A stretch of DNA of 51,279 nucleotides from Geobacter sp. (GCA_009885845.1 VFJW01000079.1:1-51279), one strand, 5' to 3'. Shown: positions 41,765-50,692, counted from the stretch's first letter. The notes: generated by a model from the letters alone, not told the origin. Translations and numbers: made by a program.

Positions 41765-42202
41765 TTACCTGAGATCAACCAGCCAGACATACGGCACCAT
41801 TCCGTAATTCCACCCGAGGCAGAGTCGCCTGTACCCGGAAAAGAGCAGCCCTTCTCCGCCGCTGCAGAGAATTATCGGCGCCTTGAGATCAAGAGAACCG
41901 TTACTCTGCAGCGCATCCTCCATTCTGGAATAATTTTTCCGGTAGCCCCGTTTCGCCCGTGCGAGATACGTCTGATACTCTTCATAGGAGTGATATGAAA
42001 GTGCCACCGGAATCGTCCCGATTGTCGCAACGCGGGGCCACGCAACGAGGGCTCCATCCTCAAAGCTCGAAACTATCTGCTCCCACGAGACAGCATGAGA
42101 ACGGTACCACTCCTGCTTGGCCGGATGACTGTAGAACTCCCAGCGCTCCGCTTCGAGGTCCGGCTGCAGCCAGGTAATAGAAAGCGCTGATGATGATATC
42201 AT
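41765..42202 (-). CDS. Hypothetical protein with ParB-like C-terminal motif
   Basis: 145 aa, function unknown. The C-terminal part, LKAPIILCSGGEGLLFSGYR followed by RLCLGWNYGMVPYVWLVDL, resembles the ParB/sulfiredoxin fold (hydrophobic strand, G-x-R-R, A/L-x-x-x-G, V-P-x-x-V). The N-terminal half, with many Trp and Tyr (WLQPDLEAERWEFYSHPAK), is not recognised. GGAG stands 5 nt before ATG 42202. A terminator-like hairpin ends only 16 bp before the ATG. Confidence 0.65.
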   Translation of the reverse strand: MISSSALSITWLQPDLEAERWEFYSHPAKQEWYRSHAVSWEQIVSSFEDGALVAWPRVATIGTIPVALSYHSYEEYQTYLARAKRGYRKNYSRMEDALQSNGSLDLKAPIILCSGGEGLLFSGYRRLCLGWNYGMVPYVWLVDLR

Positions 42203-42218
42203 GGCATCTCCACGGCGT

Positions 42219-42247
42219 AAAAAACCACAGGGCGGGTAACCCTGTGG
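42219..42247 (-). terminator. Terminator-like hairpin upstream of the ParB-like/ABC-F unit
   Basis: 8-bp perfect stem CCACAGGG / CCCTGTGG with a 7-nt loop, followed on the minus strand by TTTTTT. It ends 16 bp before the start codon of the next gene. The 16 bases at 42218-42233 are identical to 45418-45433 upstream of the other ABC-F gene. It may terminate the binding-protein transcript or act as an attenuator. Confidence 0.75.
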
Positions 42248-42262
42248 CCGGGTGCTGAAAAC

Positions 42263-42292
42263 TATATATCATTTCTACCGTACAGCGGGCAA
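42263..42292 (-). promoter_or_regulatory. Candidate promoter ahead of the ParB-like/ABC-F unit
   Basis: On the minus strand TTGCCC (42287-42292), 18-bp spacer, TATATA (42263-42268). The predicted transcription start would be only about 10 nt before the hairpin at 42247, so either the leader is very short or this is chance. Confidence 0.35.
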
Positions 42293-42329
42293 CGAATATC
42301 GAACTTCCCGGACTTTTCCGGAATTGGAA

Positions 42330-43619
42330 TTACTTAGAGGGGGCGTATTCCTCCAACTCCACCTTCATATTCACCATCTCACGAATCTCACTCCACTCGG
42401 TGAAGTCTACCGCTGCTTCATCACCCTTCATGGTGGCAATAATATCAAAATAGTCCATCTGGTATTTGCTCTTTTTGACTTCGGCTGCCGGCTTGACCTT
42501 GACCGCGTATACCGTCTGTACAGACTGATGGTCAAACTTCCTCCATTGCTGCTCATCTTTCAAGCCAATGTATTTACGCCCTTCCAGCGCGGTAATAACC
42601 GCTTTGGTGTTGAACGTTTTTGCCAGTTCAACGGCTGCTTTGTATTCATGCATAATGACATAGGCGGAAGCACCGGATGTTGTCGGATACCGTTTGAAGC
42701 GCTCTTCAAATTTATTTACAAATGCAATCCCCCGGGGATATTTATAAGCAAAGGGAATGCTCCACATCCATGGAGTCGCCCCGATAATCCCTTCCATCGC
42801 TTCCGGTCCGGCCCCCTGAGCCATGTCCTCATTCATCTGGGGGACAATAATCTGCATTCTGTTCTTAAGTCCCATTTCGTCGGCCTGCTTGACCGCTATC
42901 TCCATATCTCGTCCAAAAAGCGACAACACCAGAACCTCTGCTCCAGCCGCTTTCGCCTCCAGTAGCGCTTCTTTAAAATCCGTTGCACCAAGATTGGTGA
43001 GAACCTCCGGGTATTTTACCATATCTTTGGTATCGGTAAAAGAGCGCAACACTGATTCGGTTGTCCAACCCCAGGTGTAATTTGCGGTGATATAAAAATA
43101 TTTTCGCCCTTTAAAATTTTTGTTCAGATAATTTGCCATGACCTTTCCGGCAAAATAGGCATCAAAGCATTCACGGAAAATATGGCGATGTCCGTATTCA
43201 CCGGTTGTTTCTGTTGAGTATGACAGTGTTGCAAAAAACAGTTTGTCTTTCAGGAGTGCAACCTCGCCGGTTGCAATAGCCACCGCACTTGAGGAACCTC
43301 CCAGGATCATCGGCACACCCTCGACATCATACAGTTCGGTCGCATTTCCCCTGGCAATCTTGGCATTTGACTTGGTATCGCGCAGCACCAGCTGCACTTT
43401 TTTCCCCAGAATTCCTCCTGCAGCATTTATCTCTTCGACTGCAAGCTCTGCAGCCCGTTTCTGATCAAGACCCTGCTTTGCATACGGGCCGGTCTCCGGA
43501 TAATTAAGTCCGATCTTGACAATTGCGGGGTCTGCCGCGACAGACTCTGAAGTAAAGCCACATGTCATCAGTGCTATTAAAAACACAAGTACCGGCAACG
43601 AGCTAAACAATTTATTCAT
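42330..43619 (-). CDS. Branched-chain amino-acid-type ABC substrate-binding protein
   Basis: 429-aa periplasmic type I binding protein (LivJ/Leu-Ile-Val family): signal peptide ending SESVAAD, then IVKIGLNYPETGPYAKQGLDQ, AAELAVEEINAAGGILGKKVQLVLRDTKS (in part), VPMILGGSSSAVAIA and later YVIMHEYKAAVELAK. AGGAGG precedes ATG 43619, which is chosen over 43661. No permease or ATPase genes are adjacent, so it is an orphan that may share another transporter or feed a sensor. Ligand unknown. Confidence 0.88.
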   Translation of the reverse strand: MNKLFSSLPVLVFLIALMTCGFTSESVAADPAIVKIGLNYPETGPYAKQGLDQKRAAELAVEEINAAGGILGKKVQLVLRDTKSNAKIARGNATELYDVEGVPMILGGSSSAVAIATGEVALLKDKLFFATLSYSTETTGEYGHRHIFRECFDAYFAGKVMANYLNKNFKGRKYFYITANYTWGWTTESVLRSFTDTKDMVKYPEVLTNLGATDFKEALLEAKAAGAEVLVLSLFGRDMEIAVKQADEMGLKNRMQIIVPQMNEDMAQGAGPEAMEGIIGATPWMWSIPFAYKYPRGIAFVNKFEERFKRYPTTSGASAYVIMHEYKAAVELAKTFNTKAVITALEGRKYIGLKDEQQWRKFDHQSVQTVYAVKVKPAAEVKKSKYQMDYFDIIATMKGDEAAVDFTEWSEIREMVNMKVELEEYAPSK

Positions 43620-43696
43620 GTCAATATCCTCCTGTTGTACGTTCTCGATACTACTATACACAATTTCATATCAGATCGACCACAAAAATTTTAATT

Positions 43697-43725
43697 AAAA
43701 AAAAAGGCGCACCATGCGGTGCACC
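43697..43725 (-). terminator. Intrinsic terminator after the second ABC-F gene
   Basis: On the minus strand GGTGCACC pairs with GGTGCGCC (8 bp, one G-U) around a 4-nt loop, followed by nine T. It lies 31 bp beyond the stop at 43757. Confidence 0.92.
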
Positions 43726-43756
43726 CAGCCAACGATAAAAAGACCTTACAGAGTGT

Positions 43757-45394
43757 CTACAGACTTAAATCGGCGTGGCCATGGTACAGTTCATCCCGCT
43801 CCCGAGAGACATCAGCACTCTCCAGATACTCTTCAAAGACCATGCTGCGGTCGATAACTCCACCCGGTGTAATTTCTATAATCCGGTTGGCAACGGTCGA
43901 AACGAATTCATGGTCATGCGAGGCAAACAGGATAACTTCGCTGAAGGCAATCATGCCGTCATTTAAAGCGGTAATCGATTCAAGATCCAGATGATTGGTC
44001 GGTTCATCAAGAATAAGCACATTGGCTGCGGTCAACATCATGCGCGACAGCATACAGCGGACTTTTTCGCCACCGGAGAGAACTGTGGTTTTTTTCATGG
44101 CCTCTTCGCCCGAAAAAAGCATTCTTCCGAGGAAACCCCGTGCAAAGGTCTCACCCTCTGTCGGCGGTGAATATTGACCCAGCCACTCAATAAGAGTCAT
44201 CTCACGCTCAAAAAACTGACTGTTCTCTTTGGGGAAATAAGCACTGGTAATGGTAATACCCCAACGAAAACTGCCACTGTCTGGCTCAAGCTCTCCTGCA
44301 AGGATTTGGAAAAGAGTTGTTCGGGCAAGTACACTGCCGCCGACAAACGCGATTTTATCTTCTTTACGCACGATGAGGTCGAATTTATTCAGCACGTTAA
44401 CCCCGTCAATCGCCTTGGACAGACCTTCGATTTCCAGAATAATGTCGCCGCAAGCCCGCTCCGGTTTAAAAACCACATGAGGGTATTTGCGCGATGAAGT
44501 CGGCATATCCTCCAGAGTGAGTTTATCAAGCAGTTTCCGGCGGGATGTCGCCTGTTTTGCCTTGGAAGCATTGGAACTGAATCGCTGGATAAATGCTTTA
44601 AGTTCATCAGCTCTTTCGGATACTTTGCGGTTTTCATTTTGCTTCTGCTTTAAGTTTAACTGACTGGCATGGTACCAGAAATCATAATTGCCGACGTAAA
44701 TCTGAATCCGCCCGAAATCGATATCGGCGGTATGAGTGCAGACCTGATTCAGAAAGTGACGGTCATGCGACACGACGATAACCGTGTTAGGAAAGCGGAA
44801 TAGAAACTCTTCCAGCCAGTTGATTGATTTCAGATCAAGGTTGTTGGTCGGTTCGTCCAGCAGGAGCACATCCGGATTGCCGAACAGCGCCTGAGCCAGC
44901 AGCACACGCACCTTGTCTCCCGCCTCAAGCTCCTTCATCTGCTTTGTCCGCAGCTCTTCGGATATGCCGAGTCCGTTCAGAAGTACTGCTGCTTCGGATT
45001 CAGCTTCATAACCGTTCATTTCGGCAAAATCGCCTTCAAGCTCGGCAGACCGGACGCCGTCAGCTTCACTGAATTCAGCCTTGGCGTAAATTGCCTCACG
45101 CTCGGTCATAATGTCGTACAGTCGTTTATGCCCCATGATAACCGTGTTGAACACGGTTTCCTCGTCAAAGGCGAACTGATCCTGGCGAAGAACAGCAATC
45201 CGTTCACGGGGCCCGACGATAATTTCCCCTTTGTCGGCATCAAGCTCACCCGCAAGAATCTTGAGAAAGGTAGACTTTCCCGACCCGTTGGCGCCAATAA
45301 GCCCGTAGCAGTTGCCGGGGGTGAATTTAATATTGACATCCTTGAAGAGGACTCGTTTTCCGTATGACAGGGTAATGTTTGATGCTGCGATCAT
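43757..45394 (-). CDS. YbiT-like ABC-F ATPase with one degenerate ATP site
   Basis: 545-aa ABC-F protein. NBD1 has an intact Walker A (GANGSGKST, residues 34-42) and Walker B (VLLLDEPTNNLD), but its signature is LEAGD (156-160) instead of LSGGE. NBD2 has an intact signature LSGGEKVR and Walker B VLILDEPTNHLD, but its Walker A is GGSVLARTT (352-360), lacking both the Gly and the Lys (R358). In ABC dimers NBD2 Walker A pairs with the NBD1 signature, so both losses fall in the same composite site and the other stays intact. ATG 45394 with AGGGAG is chosen over the in-frame 45499. The linker is long and charged, typical of ribosome-binding ABC-F. Confidence 0.92.
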   Translation of the reverse strand: MIAASNITLSYGKRVLFKDVNIKFTPGNCYGLIGANGSGKSTFLKILAGELDADKGEIIVGPRERIAVLRQDQFAFDEETVFNTVIMGHKRLYDIMTEREAIYAKAEFSEADGVRSAELEGDFAEMNGYEAESEAAVLLNGLGISEELRTKQMKELEAGDKVRVLLAQALFGNPDVLLLDEPTNNLDLKSINWLEEFLFRFPNTVIVVSHDRHFLNQVCTHTADIDFGRIQIYVGNYDFWYHASQLNLKQKQNENRKVSERADELKAFIQRFSSNASKAKQATSRRKLLDKLTLEDMPTSSRKYPHVVFKPERACGDIILEIEGLSKAIDGVNVLNKFDLIVRKEDKIAFVGGSVLARTTLFQILAGELEPDSGSFRWGITITSAYFPKENSQFFEREMTLIEWLGQYSPPTEGETFARGFLGRMLFSGEEAMKKTTVLSGGEKVRCMLSRMMLTAANVLILDEPTNHLDLESITALNDGMIAFSEVILFASHDHEFVSTVANRIIEITPGGVIDRSMVFEEYLESADVSRERDELYHGHADLSL

Positions 45395-45418
45395 GATGGG
45401 TAGACTCCCTGGAGAAAT

Positions 45419-45451
45419 AAAAAACCACAGGGCATGGTGAGCTCTGTGGTT
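45419..45451 (-). terminator. Terminator-like hairpin upstream of YbiT-like ABC-F gene
   Basis: On the minus strand AACCACAG plus AGC pairs with GC(C)CTGTGGTT (11 bp with one G-U) around a 7-nt loop, followed by TTTTTT, 25 bp before the ATG. The 16 bases 45418-45433 repeat exactly at 42218-42233. There is no room for a promoter between hairpin and ribosome site. Confidence 0.75.
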
Positions 45452-45548
45452 CACGAACGATTCAGTAATATCACAGTTTTCAGCAGCGGGGCAACACATT
45501 AATCATCAGGGTATCGTGCCAGATAAACTTCTAAAAACACAAATCAGG

Positions 45549-47462
45549 TCATTCCTTCAGCCGGTTCAACCTGTTTTTGTAGATAAAATTTGTTCCCTGA
45601 ATATACGCCAAAGCGTCCATCAGCAGATTTTCCTGCGGTTTCAATACAACTGTTGCGCCATCTTTCCGATCAAAGCTGAAATAACCGGCCTCTTTTTTCG
45701 GGCCGAGCACCAGTAGCTTGTCATCCTGAATATATCCGAGTTTCTGATAGGTCGAAATAAATGCCCGTTCACTCCAGACATCAGTGGTCATGACGTCCTT
45801 ACCGATAAATGCACTGGTATATCTGAAATTCAGTAGTCCGAGAACCGTCGGAGCAACGTCTATCTGACTCATCATCCGATCAACAACCTGCGGCTTGATG
45901 ACTGCCGGAGCATAGATGAACAGCGGAATTTCATAGTTTTTTACCGGCAGTGCCAGTTTTGCGGCACTGCCGGCGCAATGATCCGCAACAATGACAAAAA
46001 CAGTGTCATTGAACCAGGGCTTCTTTTTTGCTTCAGCGAGCAGGCGACCGATAGCGTAGTCCGCATATTTAACTCCACCGCCGCGACCCGATTTTGATGG
46101 AATATCAATCTTGCCTTCCGGATACGTATAGGGGCGATGATTTGAAGTTGTCATGACCACACTGAAAAAAGGTTTTTTATTGCCATGTGAAAGATCTGCT
46201 TCTTTAATTACTTTCAAAAACAGGTCTTCGTCACACACTCCCCAGGCATTGGTAAAGGTTATTTCATCCTTCGAAAAATTAGTCCGGTCTATCGTTTTAA
46301 ATCCGTTATTTGCGTAGAAATAGTTCATGTTATCGAAGTAGCCGTGGCCGGCATAAATAAACTTGTTTTCGTACCCCTTCTCTTTCATGACAGAACCCCA
46401 TGAAATAAAATTTTCATTTTTGGGACGCTTCACGATTGAGGTGCCGGGCAACGGCGGCATGGAGAGGGTAAGCGCCTCCAACCCACGTACAGTACGGGTA
46501 CCGGTTGCATACAGATGCGTAAAAAAGAGTGATTCCCCGGCCAGCTTGTCCAGGTTTGGTGTGATTCCTCCGCCGCTATTGCCGAAAGCGGTAAGAAACT
46601 CGGCACTCAGACTCTCTTCAATCACCAGTACAACGTTCAGCCGTTTTTCTGCCCCTGCCGGCTGTATGAGTCGGGTTACTGACTGATTGCCCGGAGTTTC
46701 AAAGCGGCTATGCTTCTCCTGAACCAGCTCTTTCAGGCGTGCAAGTACCGTATTGTTGTCCCTGTTGACGTAGAACTTGTTGAAATCAAGCTCGTTATTT
46801 CTGAAAGCCGAAAAAAGGCAGTAGATGCCGTTTCCAGCCAGTTCATCAGCGTAATTATTGGGCGATATCTGCGTCAGGGAGAGATCAACTGTAGCGAATG
46901 AAAGAACCGGCAGAAGAAGAAACAGTACGCCGATCTTCAACCTGCTGCCGATGCGTGATTTTCCGGAAAATGAATGGTTCAGATGTTTTCTGACAGGAAG
47001 GAATACCGCGATGTTCAGAAGCAACAGCACTGTGAGGATGACGTTAACGGGGTATGATTCCCTGATATTGCTGATGACCTCGTTGGTATAAATCAGGTAA
47101 TCAATGGCAATAAAATTGAACCGGGTGGCAAATTCATCAAAAAACGTGTATTCAGCAACTACATTGAACAGCATCAGATAGGTAACGACAAAGCAGGCGC
47201 CAGAGGAGCACCATCTGAAAAAAGTGCTGTTGAACACCCGATCCGGCAGTATGACAAGAACCAGCACAAACGGAATGGCGGCATACGAAAAGGTCACACA
47301 GTCAAAGAAGAACCCGACCGCGTAAATCTTGATCAGCAGCATTGGTGAGAGATCAAGCTCCGGTATTGACTTGACCAGCAGGATCGTCCGGGTTACGGCA
47401 GAAAAACCGATAAGCATCAGCCAGAGCGTATATAGTGCATTAAATCTGCTAGTTACCTTCAT
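45549..47462 (-). CDS. LTA-synthase-like membrane sulfatase/phosphotransferase
   Basis: 637 aa. About five N-terminal TM helices (to ~170) are followed by a periplasmic alkaline-phosphatase-fold domain: VVLVIEESLSAEFL (metal Glu), FFTHLYATGTRTVRGLEAL with the catalytic Thr in GTRT, SVVMTTSNHRPYTYPEG, and VFVIVADHCAGS with the final metal Asp-His. Family members (LtaS, OpgB, phosphoethanolamine transferases) move phosphoglycerol or similar head groups from lipids onto envelope glycans. In a Gram-negative with lptFG just upstream, modification of LPS or periplasmic glucan is the most likely job, by inference. Confidence 0.88.
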   Translation of the reverse strand: MKVTSRFNALYTLWLMLIGFSAVTRTILLVKSIPELDLSPMLLIKIYAVGFFFDCVTFSYAAIPFVLVLVILPDRVFNSTFFRWCSSGACFVVTYLMLFNVVAEYTFFDEFATRFNFIAIDYLIYTNEVISNIRESYPVNVILTVLLLLNIAVFLPVRKHLNHSFSGKSRIGSRLKIGVLFLLLPVLSFATVDLSLTQISPNNYADELAGNGIYCLFSAFRNNELDFNKFYVNRDNNTVLARLKELVQEKHSRFETPGNQSVTRLIQPAGAEKRLNVVLVIEESLSAEFLTAFGNSGGGITPNLDKLAGESLFFTHLYATGTRTVRGLEALTLSMPPLPGTSIVKRPKNENFISWGSVMKEKGYENKFIYAGHGYFDNMNYFYANNGFKTIDRTNFSKDEITFTNAWGVCDEDLFLKVIKEADLSHGNKKPFFSVVMTTSNHRPYTYPEGKIDIPSKSGRGGGVKYADYAIGRLLAEAKKKPWFNDTVFVIVADHCAGSAAKLALPVKNYEIPLFIYAPAVIKPQVVDRMMSQIDVAPTVLGLLNFRYTSAFIGKDVMTTDVWSERAFISTYQKLGYIQDDKLLVLGPKKEAGYFSFDRKDGATVVLKPQENLLMDALAYIQGTNFIYKNRLNRLKE

Positions 47463-47490
47463 ATTCCTGAGTCCTTTACCAATGATAATA

Positions 47491-48420
47491 TCAGGGGGCC
47501 GTCACGGTGATAACCTGACTCCCCTCTCCTCCGGAATTGACAACCTGAAGGCGGAAATCCTTGTTGACCGGTGAATAGGGATGACGCTGGTAGATCAGCT
47601 TCATGCAGTCACTATAGATGAGTTTTTCCCGTTCCGCCATATCCTGACCACCACGTCCGCCGATCTGCACGCCGTCAACATACACTGATGAATTCTGATT
47701 GAAATTCTTTCCGGAAATGATCAGTTCATAAAAGTTGACATGCTCGTTCCCCACGGTCACCTGGCTAATTTCCGGTCGGGTTTCAACCGTCAGGGTCAGC
47801 GGCACCGTACTGTTTTCAGGGGTATTTTTCACTTGTATCTGGTGAAGTCCTCCCGCAACCGGTGGCACATTAAAAGAGATAGATTCCGGAGAAAGAATCG
47901 TGCTGACCAGCGCAGCACCATTAAAGAAAAGCATGGCACCATCACCAAAATTACTCCCCCGGGCGATTACTTCACGTTCTTTTCCCGTTGCGCAGGAACT
48001 TATCATGGCTGGCTGCAGGGCACTGAGAACAGGACGCACCGGGAGTACCATAAAATTATACGATCTACCGATAATGCCGTCGGAGCGTTTCAGGTAAAGA
48101 GCGTACAGACCAGCTTCCAGCTTCAGCGGCACATTAAATTCAGCCTGCTTTGCAGCCGTGATCAGTGCCGGGATTTCAAGACTCCCCAAATATACGCTGG
48201 AGTTCTCGCCAAAGCCGGTTCCTGACAGCATCACTTTTGCACCCGGTTCAGCCTGAGCAGGTATTATACTGAGAATAGAGATGGGAACGGACACTGGTGC
48301 AGGCTCATTCTTCGTCCGCTTGGGACGTTCGGCGGCAGATGCTTCGTATGCGACGCACAGACAGCAAAGGAAAATAAAAATTCGCAGAATTGTAAACATG
48401 AAAGGCATTCGTCTGATCAT
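47491..48420 (-). CDS. Exported IPT/TIG-domain protein
   Basis: 309-aa exported protein: signal peptide (FTILRIFIFLCCLCVAYEASA) then a Lys/Arg-rich stretch, and three Ig-like IPT/TIG repeats: ILSIIPAQAEPGAKVMLSGTGF, LSALQPAMISSCATGKEREV and ISQVTVGNEHVNFYELIISGKNF (in part). Each shows the G-x-x-F/V/L ... G-x-x-F pattern. Function unknown; such folds often bind surface glycans or other proteins. It lies 6 bp after lptG and 28 bp before the sulfatase, so it is probably one operon with them. Confidence 0.8.
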   Translation of the reverse strand: MIRRMPFMFTILRIFIFLCCLCVAYEASAAERPKRTKNEPAPVSVPISILSIIPAQAEPGAKVMLSGTGFGENSSVYLGSLEIPALITAAKQAEFNVPLKLEAGLYALYLKRSDGIIGRSYNFMVLPVRPVLSALQPAMISSCATGKEREVIARGSNFGDGAMLFFNGAALVSTILSPESISFNVPPVAGGLHQIQVKNTPENSTVPLTLTVETRPEISQVTVGNEHVNFYELIISGKNFNQNSSVYVDGVQIGGRGGQDMAEREKLIYSDCMKLIYQRHPYSPVNKDFRLQVVNSGGEGSQVITVTAP

Positions 48421-48426
48421 GGCAAC

Positions 48427-49506
48427 CTACCCTTTAACCTTCATTGACAACCATATACCGCTCAGCATAAACAGAATATTTGCCCCCCAGGCGGCGATTA
48501 TCGGGGTCAAAACTCCGCTCCGGCCATATGAGAGCAGTACCGCGTTAACAACAAAATAAGCAAAACCGATTCCGACACTGGCACCGATTCCCATGGCGAG
48601 GCCGCCGGAACGGCTGTTTCTGAGAGCAAAGGGGATTCCAAGCACCACCATAATCAGGGCAGCAAACGGTGAAGCAATCTTGGTGTGCATCATCGTAAGA
48701 AAACGGTAGGCACGATAACCGCCACGCTTCAAATTTTCCGCATACTCTTTAAGGGTGCGGATACTCAGATTATCGGCATCAACATCAAGAATCTTTAAAT
48801 CTTCAATTTTAAGGTTGAGATCCAGTCGCATCGACGGGACTGCATGTGGCTCAAATCCGGAAACGCTCAGAAAGTTTTTCTGCGTTGCGGAATTCAGCAC
48901 CCAGTGACCGTCGCTATATACGGCAGATTCGGCGTCAATTCTGCTTACCGGATTCATGGAATTATCTACATTCCAGAGTACTATACCACTCAACGTTCGG
49001 GTTTTAGGCTCAAACAGGCGTGCCTGCAGGATCATCGACGAGGAACGAAACCATATATTATTACGTTTGAACGTAACATGATCTTCTCTTTTCTTGATCT
49101 TGACACGATCGATCAGTTCAGTTTGTGCATAGCTGTGCGGCAATACAAATTCGGCGTTTACCAGCAACAGAATACTGGCGGCAACACCGAGGACCAGCAT
49201 CGGCAGAGATATTCTCAAAAGACTGACGCCGCAACTGCGCATGGCGATAATTTCGCTGTCCCGGGATAATGTCCCGAGTGTCAGAAGTGTTGCCATAAGA
49301 ATTGAGAATGATGCGGTACGACTGACCATTTCAGGAATTTTCCAGACAAAATACTGCACAATGTCTCCTGCAACTCCACCAGCACGCAGAAAACGCGGAA
49401 TTTTTTCAATCAGATCAATAACAAGATATAGTGAAACAAAGCCACACAGGCAGAGAACAAGCAGGCGCAGCCAGGTCCTGGCGATATACCGGTCGAGTAT
49501 GCTCAT
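48427..49506 (-). CDS. lptG: LPS export ABC transporter permease LptG
   Basis: 359-aa inner-membrane protein of the YjgP/YjgQ family, with helices at the N- and C-termini and a periplasmic beta-jellyroll between. MSILDRYIARTWLRLLVLCL is the typical start; FRSSSMILQARLFEPKTRTL lies in the jellyroll; MHTKIASPFAALIMVVLGIPFAL (in part) and MGIGASVGIGFAYFVVNAV are the family C-terminal helices. It works with LptF and LptB to extract LPS from the inner membrane. It starts 1 bp after the lptF stop. Confidence 0.92.
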   Translation of the reverse strand: MSILDRYIARTWLRLLVLCLCGFVSLYLVIDLIEKIPRFLRAGGVAGDIVQYFVWKIPEMVSRTASFSILMATLLTLGTLSRDSEIIAMRSCGVSLLRISLPMLVLGVAASILLLVNAEFVLPHSYAQTELIDRVKIKKREDHVTFKRNNIWFRSSSMILQARLFEPKTRTLSGIVLWNVDNSMNPVSRIDAESAVYSDGHWVLNSATQKNFLSVSGFEPHAVPSMRLDLNLKIEDLKILDVDADNLSIRTLKEYAENLKRGGYRAYRFLTMMHTKIASPFAALIMVVLGIPFALRNSRSGGLAMGIGASVGIGFAYFVVNAVLLSYGRSGVLTPIIAAWGANILFMLSGIWLSMKVKG

Positions 49507-49507
49507 A

Positions 49508-50665
49508 TCAGGACGCCCGCCGGAAATACCGCATACTGTTTTTCAGCAAAGACAGAGAAATAGTTTTCTCCAGCGATGCCCTTCTTAAAAAAAACCACCC
49601 CACGCAAAAAAATATCAGATTTGGAATCCAGAGCAACAGGACAGGCGGGGCAATACTTCTCTCAGCCAGCGTGCGAACAATTGACATCAGAACATAATAG
49701 GCGAGAATTATCACAATACTTGTTGTGAAACCTCCTGATTTACCTGCCCGACGATTCTGCATCCCCAGGGGAACCGCTATAATCGCAAAAACCAGCGAGG
49801 TAAAAGGAAAGGTAAATCGACTGTGAAACTCTACGACCGCTTTGGTACGATTTTTGGCTAACGTGCCGGGATCATCTATTTTGCTTTGAAGCTCGGCTAA
49901 CAGCATATCCTGTTCATTGCGGGAAATGACGGCGCCGTTCCCTTTCTCACCAATCGACATGATGTATTCACCGAAATGAACCAAACGATAGAGCCCGTCA
50001 GCGCCGGCCATATGAATGGAACCATTATGAAGAGACATCTGAAGCGCCTGACTGCCCGGCTCACTTGAAACAACTCCGTCCCGGGCAAAGATGGTCATAG
50101 GTAAATCAAGGCTTCGGCCATCGTGGATAACCACCCCGTTCAAAGTCTGGTTATGTTCTTCATAATGGTCAGTATACATAACGACACCCGGAATGTCCTC
50201 CCAGAACGTCTTTTCCCGAATAGTCGCCGTAAGATTTTGTTTCAATACCTGAAAAGTGAGCTCCTTGAAAGCGCTGTTGCCCCAGGGAGCACCAATCGTA
50301 CTGGTACCCAATGCAAGCAGTACGGCAACGAGCGCACAGAAAATTACCGGCGGCAACATCTGGACAAGACTCACCCCGCTTGCCTTGATGACAACTATCT
50401 CGTTATCTGCCGAAAGGCGCCCAAATGCCAGCAGAACCGCCAGCAAAAATGCCATTGGAATCGTAAAAACCAGAAAAGACGGGATAAGATACAAAATCAT
50501 CCTGCTGACATCTGCCAGAGGGACGCCATGAGTCACCACCATATCGGTCAACGAAATCAGGCGACCCATCAGCAGAACCAGGGTGAAGATGATAATGCCT
50601 AGCAGGAAGAGCGAGGAAATTTCTCGAATTATGTAGAGGGATAAAATGCGTTTCACGGGAGCCAT
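49508..50665 (-). CDS. lptF: LPS export ABC transporter permease LptF
   Basis: 385-aa partner of LptG with the same six-helix plus jellyroll plan: KRILSLYIIREISSLFLLG at the start, FGRLSADNEIVVIKASGVSL, and FHSRFTFPFTSLVFAIIAVPLGMQ (in part). The annotated ATG 50665 lacks a ribosome site, and a -10-like TATTAT overlaps it. The GTG at 50656 (MKRILSLY) gives a more typical N-terminus, so the exact start is open. First gene of the lptFG-IPT-sulfatase operon. lptB is not in the window. Confidence 0.92.
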   Translation of the reverse strand: MAPVKRILSLYIIREISSLFLLGIIIFTLVLLMGRLISLTDMVVTHGVPLADVSRMILYLIPSFLVFTIPMAFLLAVLLAFGRLSADNEIVVIKASGVSLVQMLPPVIFCALVAVLLALGTSTIGAPWGNSAFKELTFQVLKQNLTATIREKTFWEDIPGVVMYTDHYEEHNQTLNGVVIHDGRSLDLPMTIFARDGVVSSEPGSQALQMSLHNGSIHMAGADGLYRLVHFGEYIMSIGEKGNGAVISRNEQDMLLAELQSKIDDPGTLAKNRTKAVVEFHSRFTFPFTSLVFAIIAVPLGMQNRRAGKSGGFTTSIVIILAYYVLMSIVRTLAERSIAPPVLLLWIPNLIFFCVGWFFLRRASLEKTISLSLLKNSMRYFRRAS

Positions 50666-50692
50666 AATACATGAGTGGGAGATTACTGTAAA
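50664..50692 (-). promoter_or_regulatory. Candidate lptF promoter overlapping the start codon
   Basis: On the minus strand TTTACA (50687-50692), 17-bp spacer, TATTAT (50664-50669). The -10 shares two bases with the ATG at 50665, so a transcript from here would be leaderless or use the GTG at 50656. Confidence 0.5.

Noticed and set aside
45395-45499. In-frame extension of the YbiT-like ABC-F from ATG 45499, or a leader peptide there
   Set aside because: The extension is read through the hairpin and lacks ABC-F similarity; it has no stop before the real start, so it is not a separate leader peptide.
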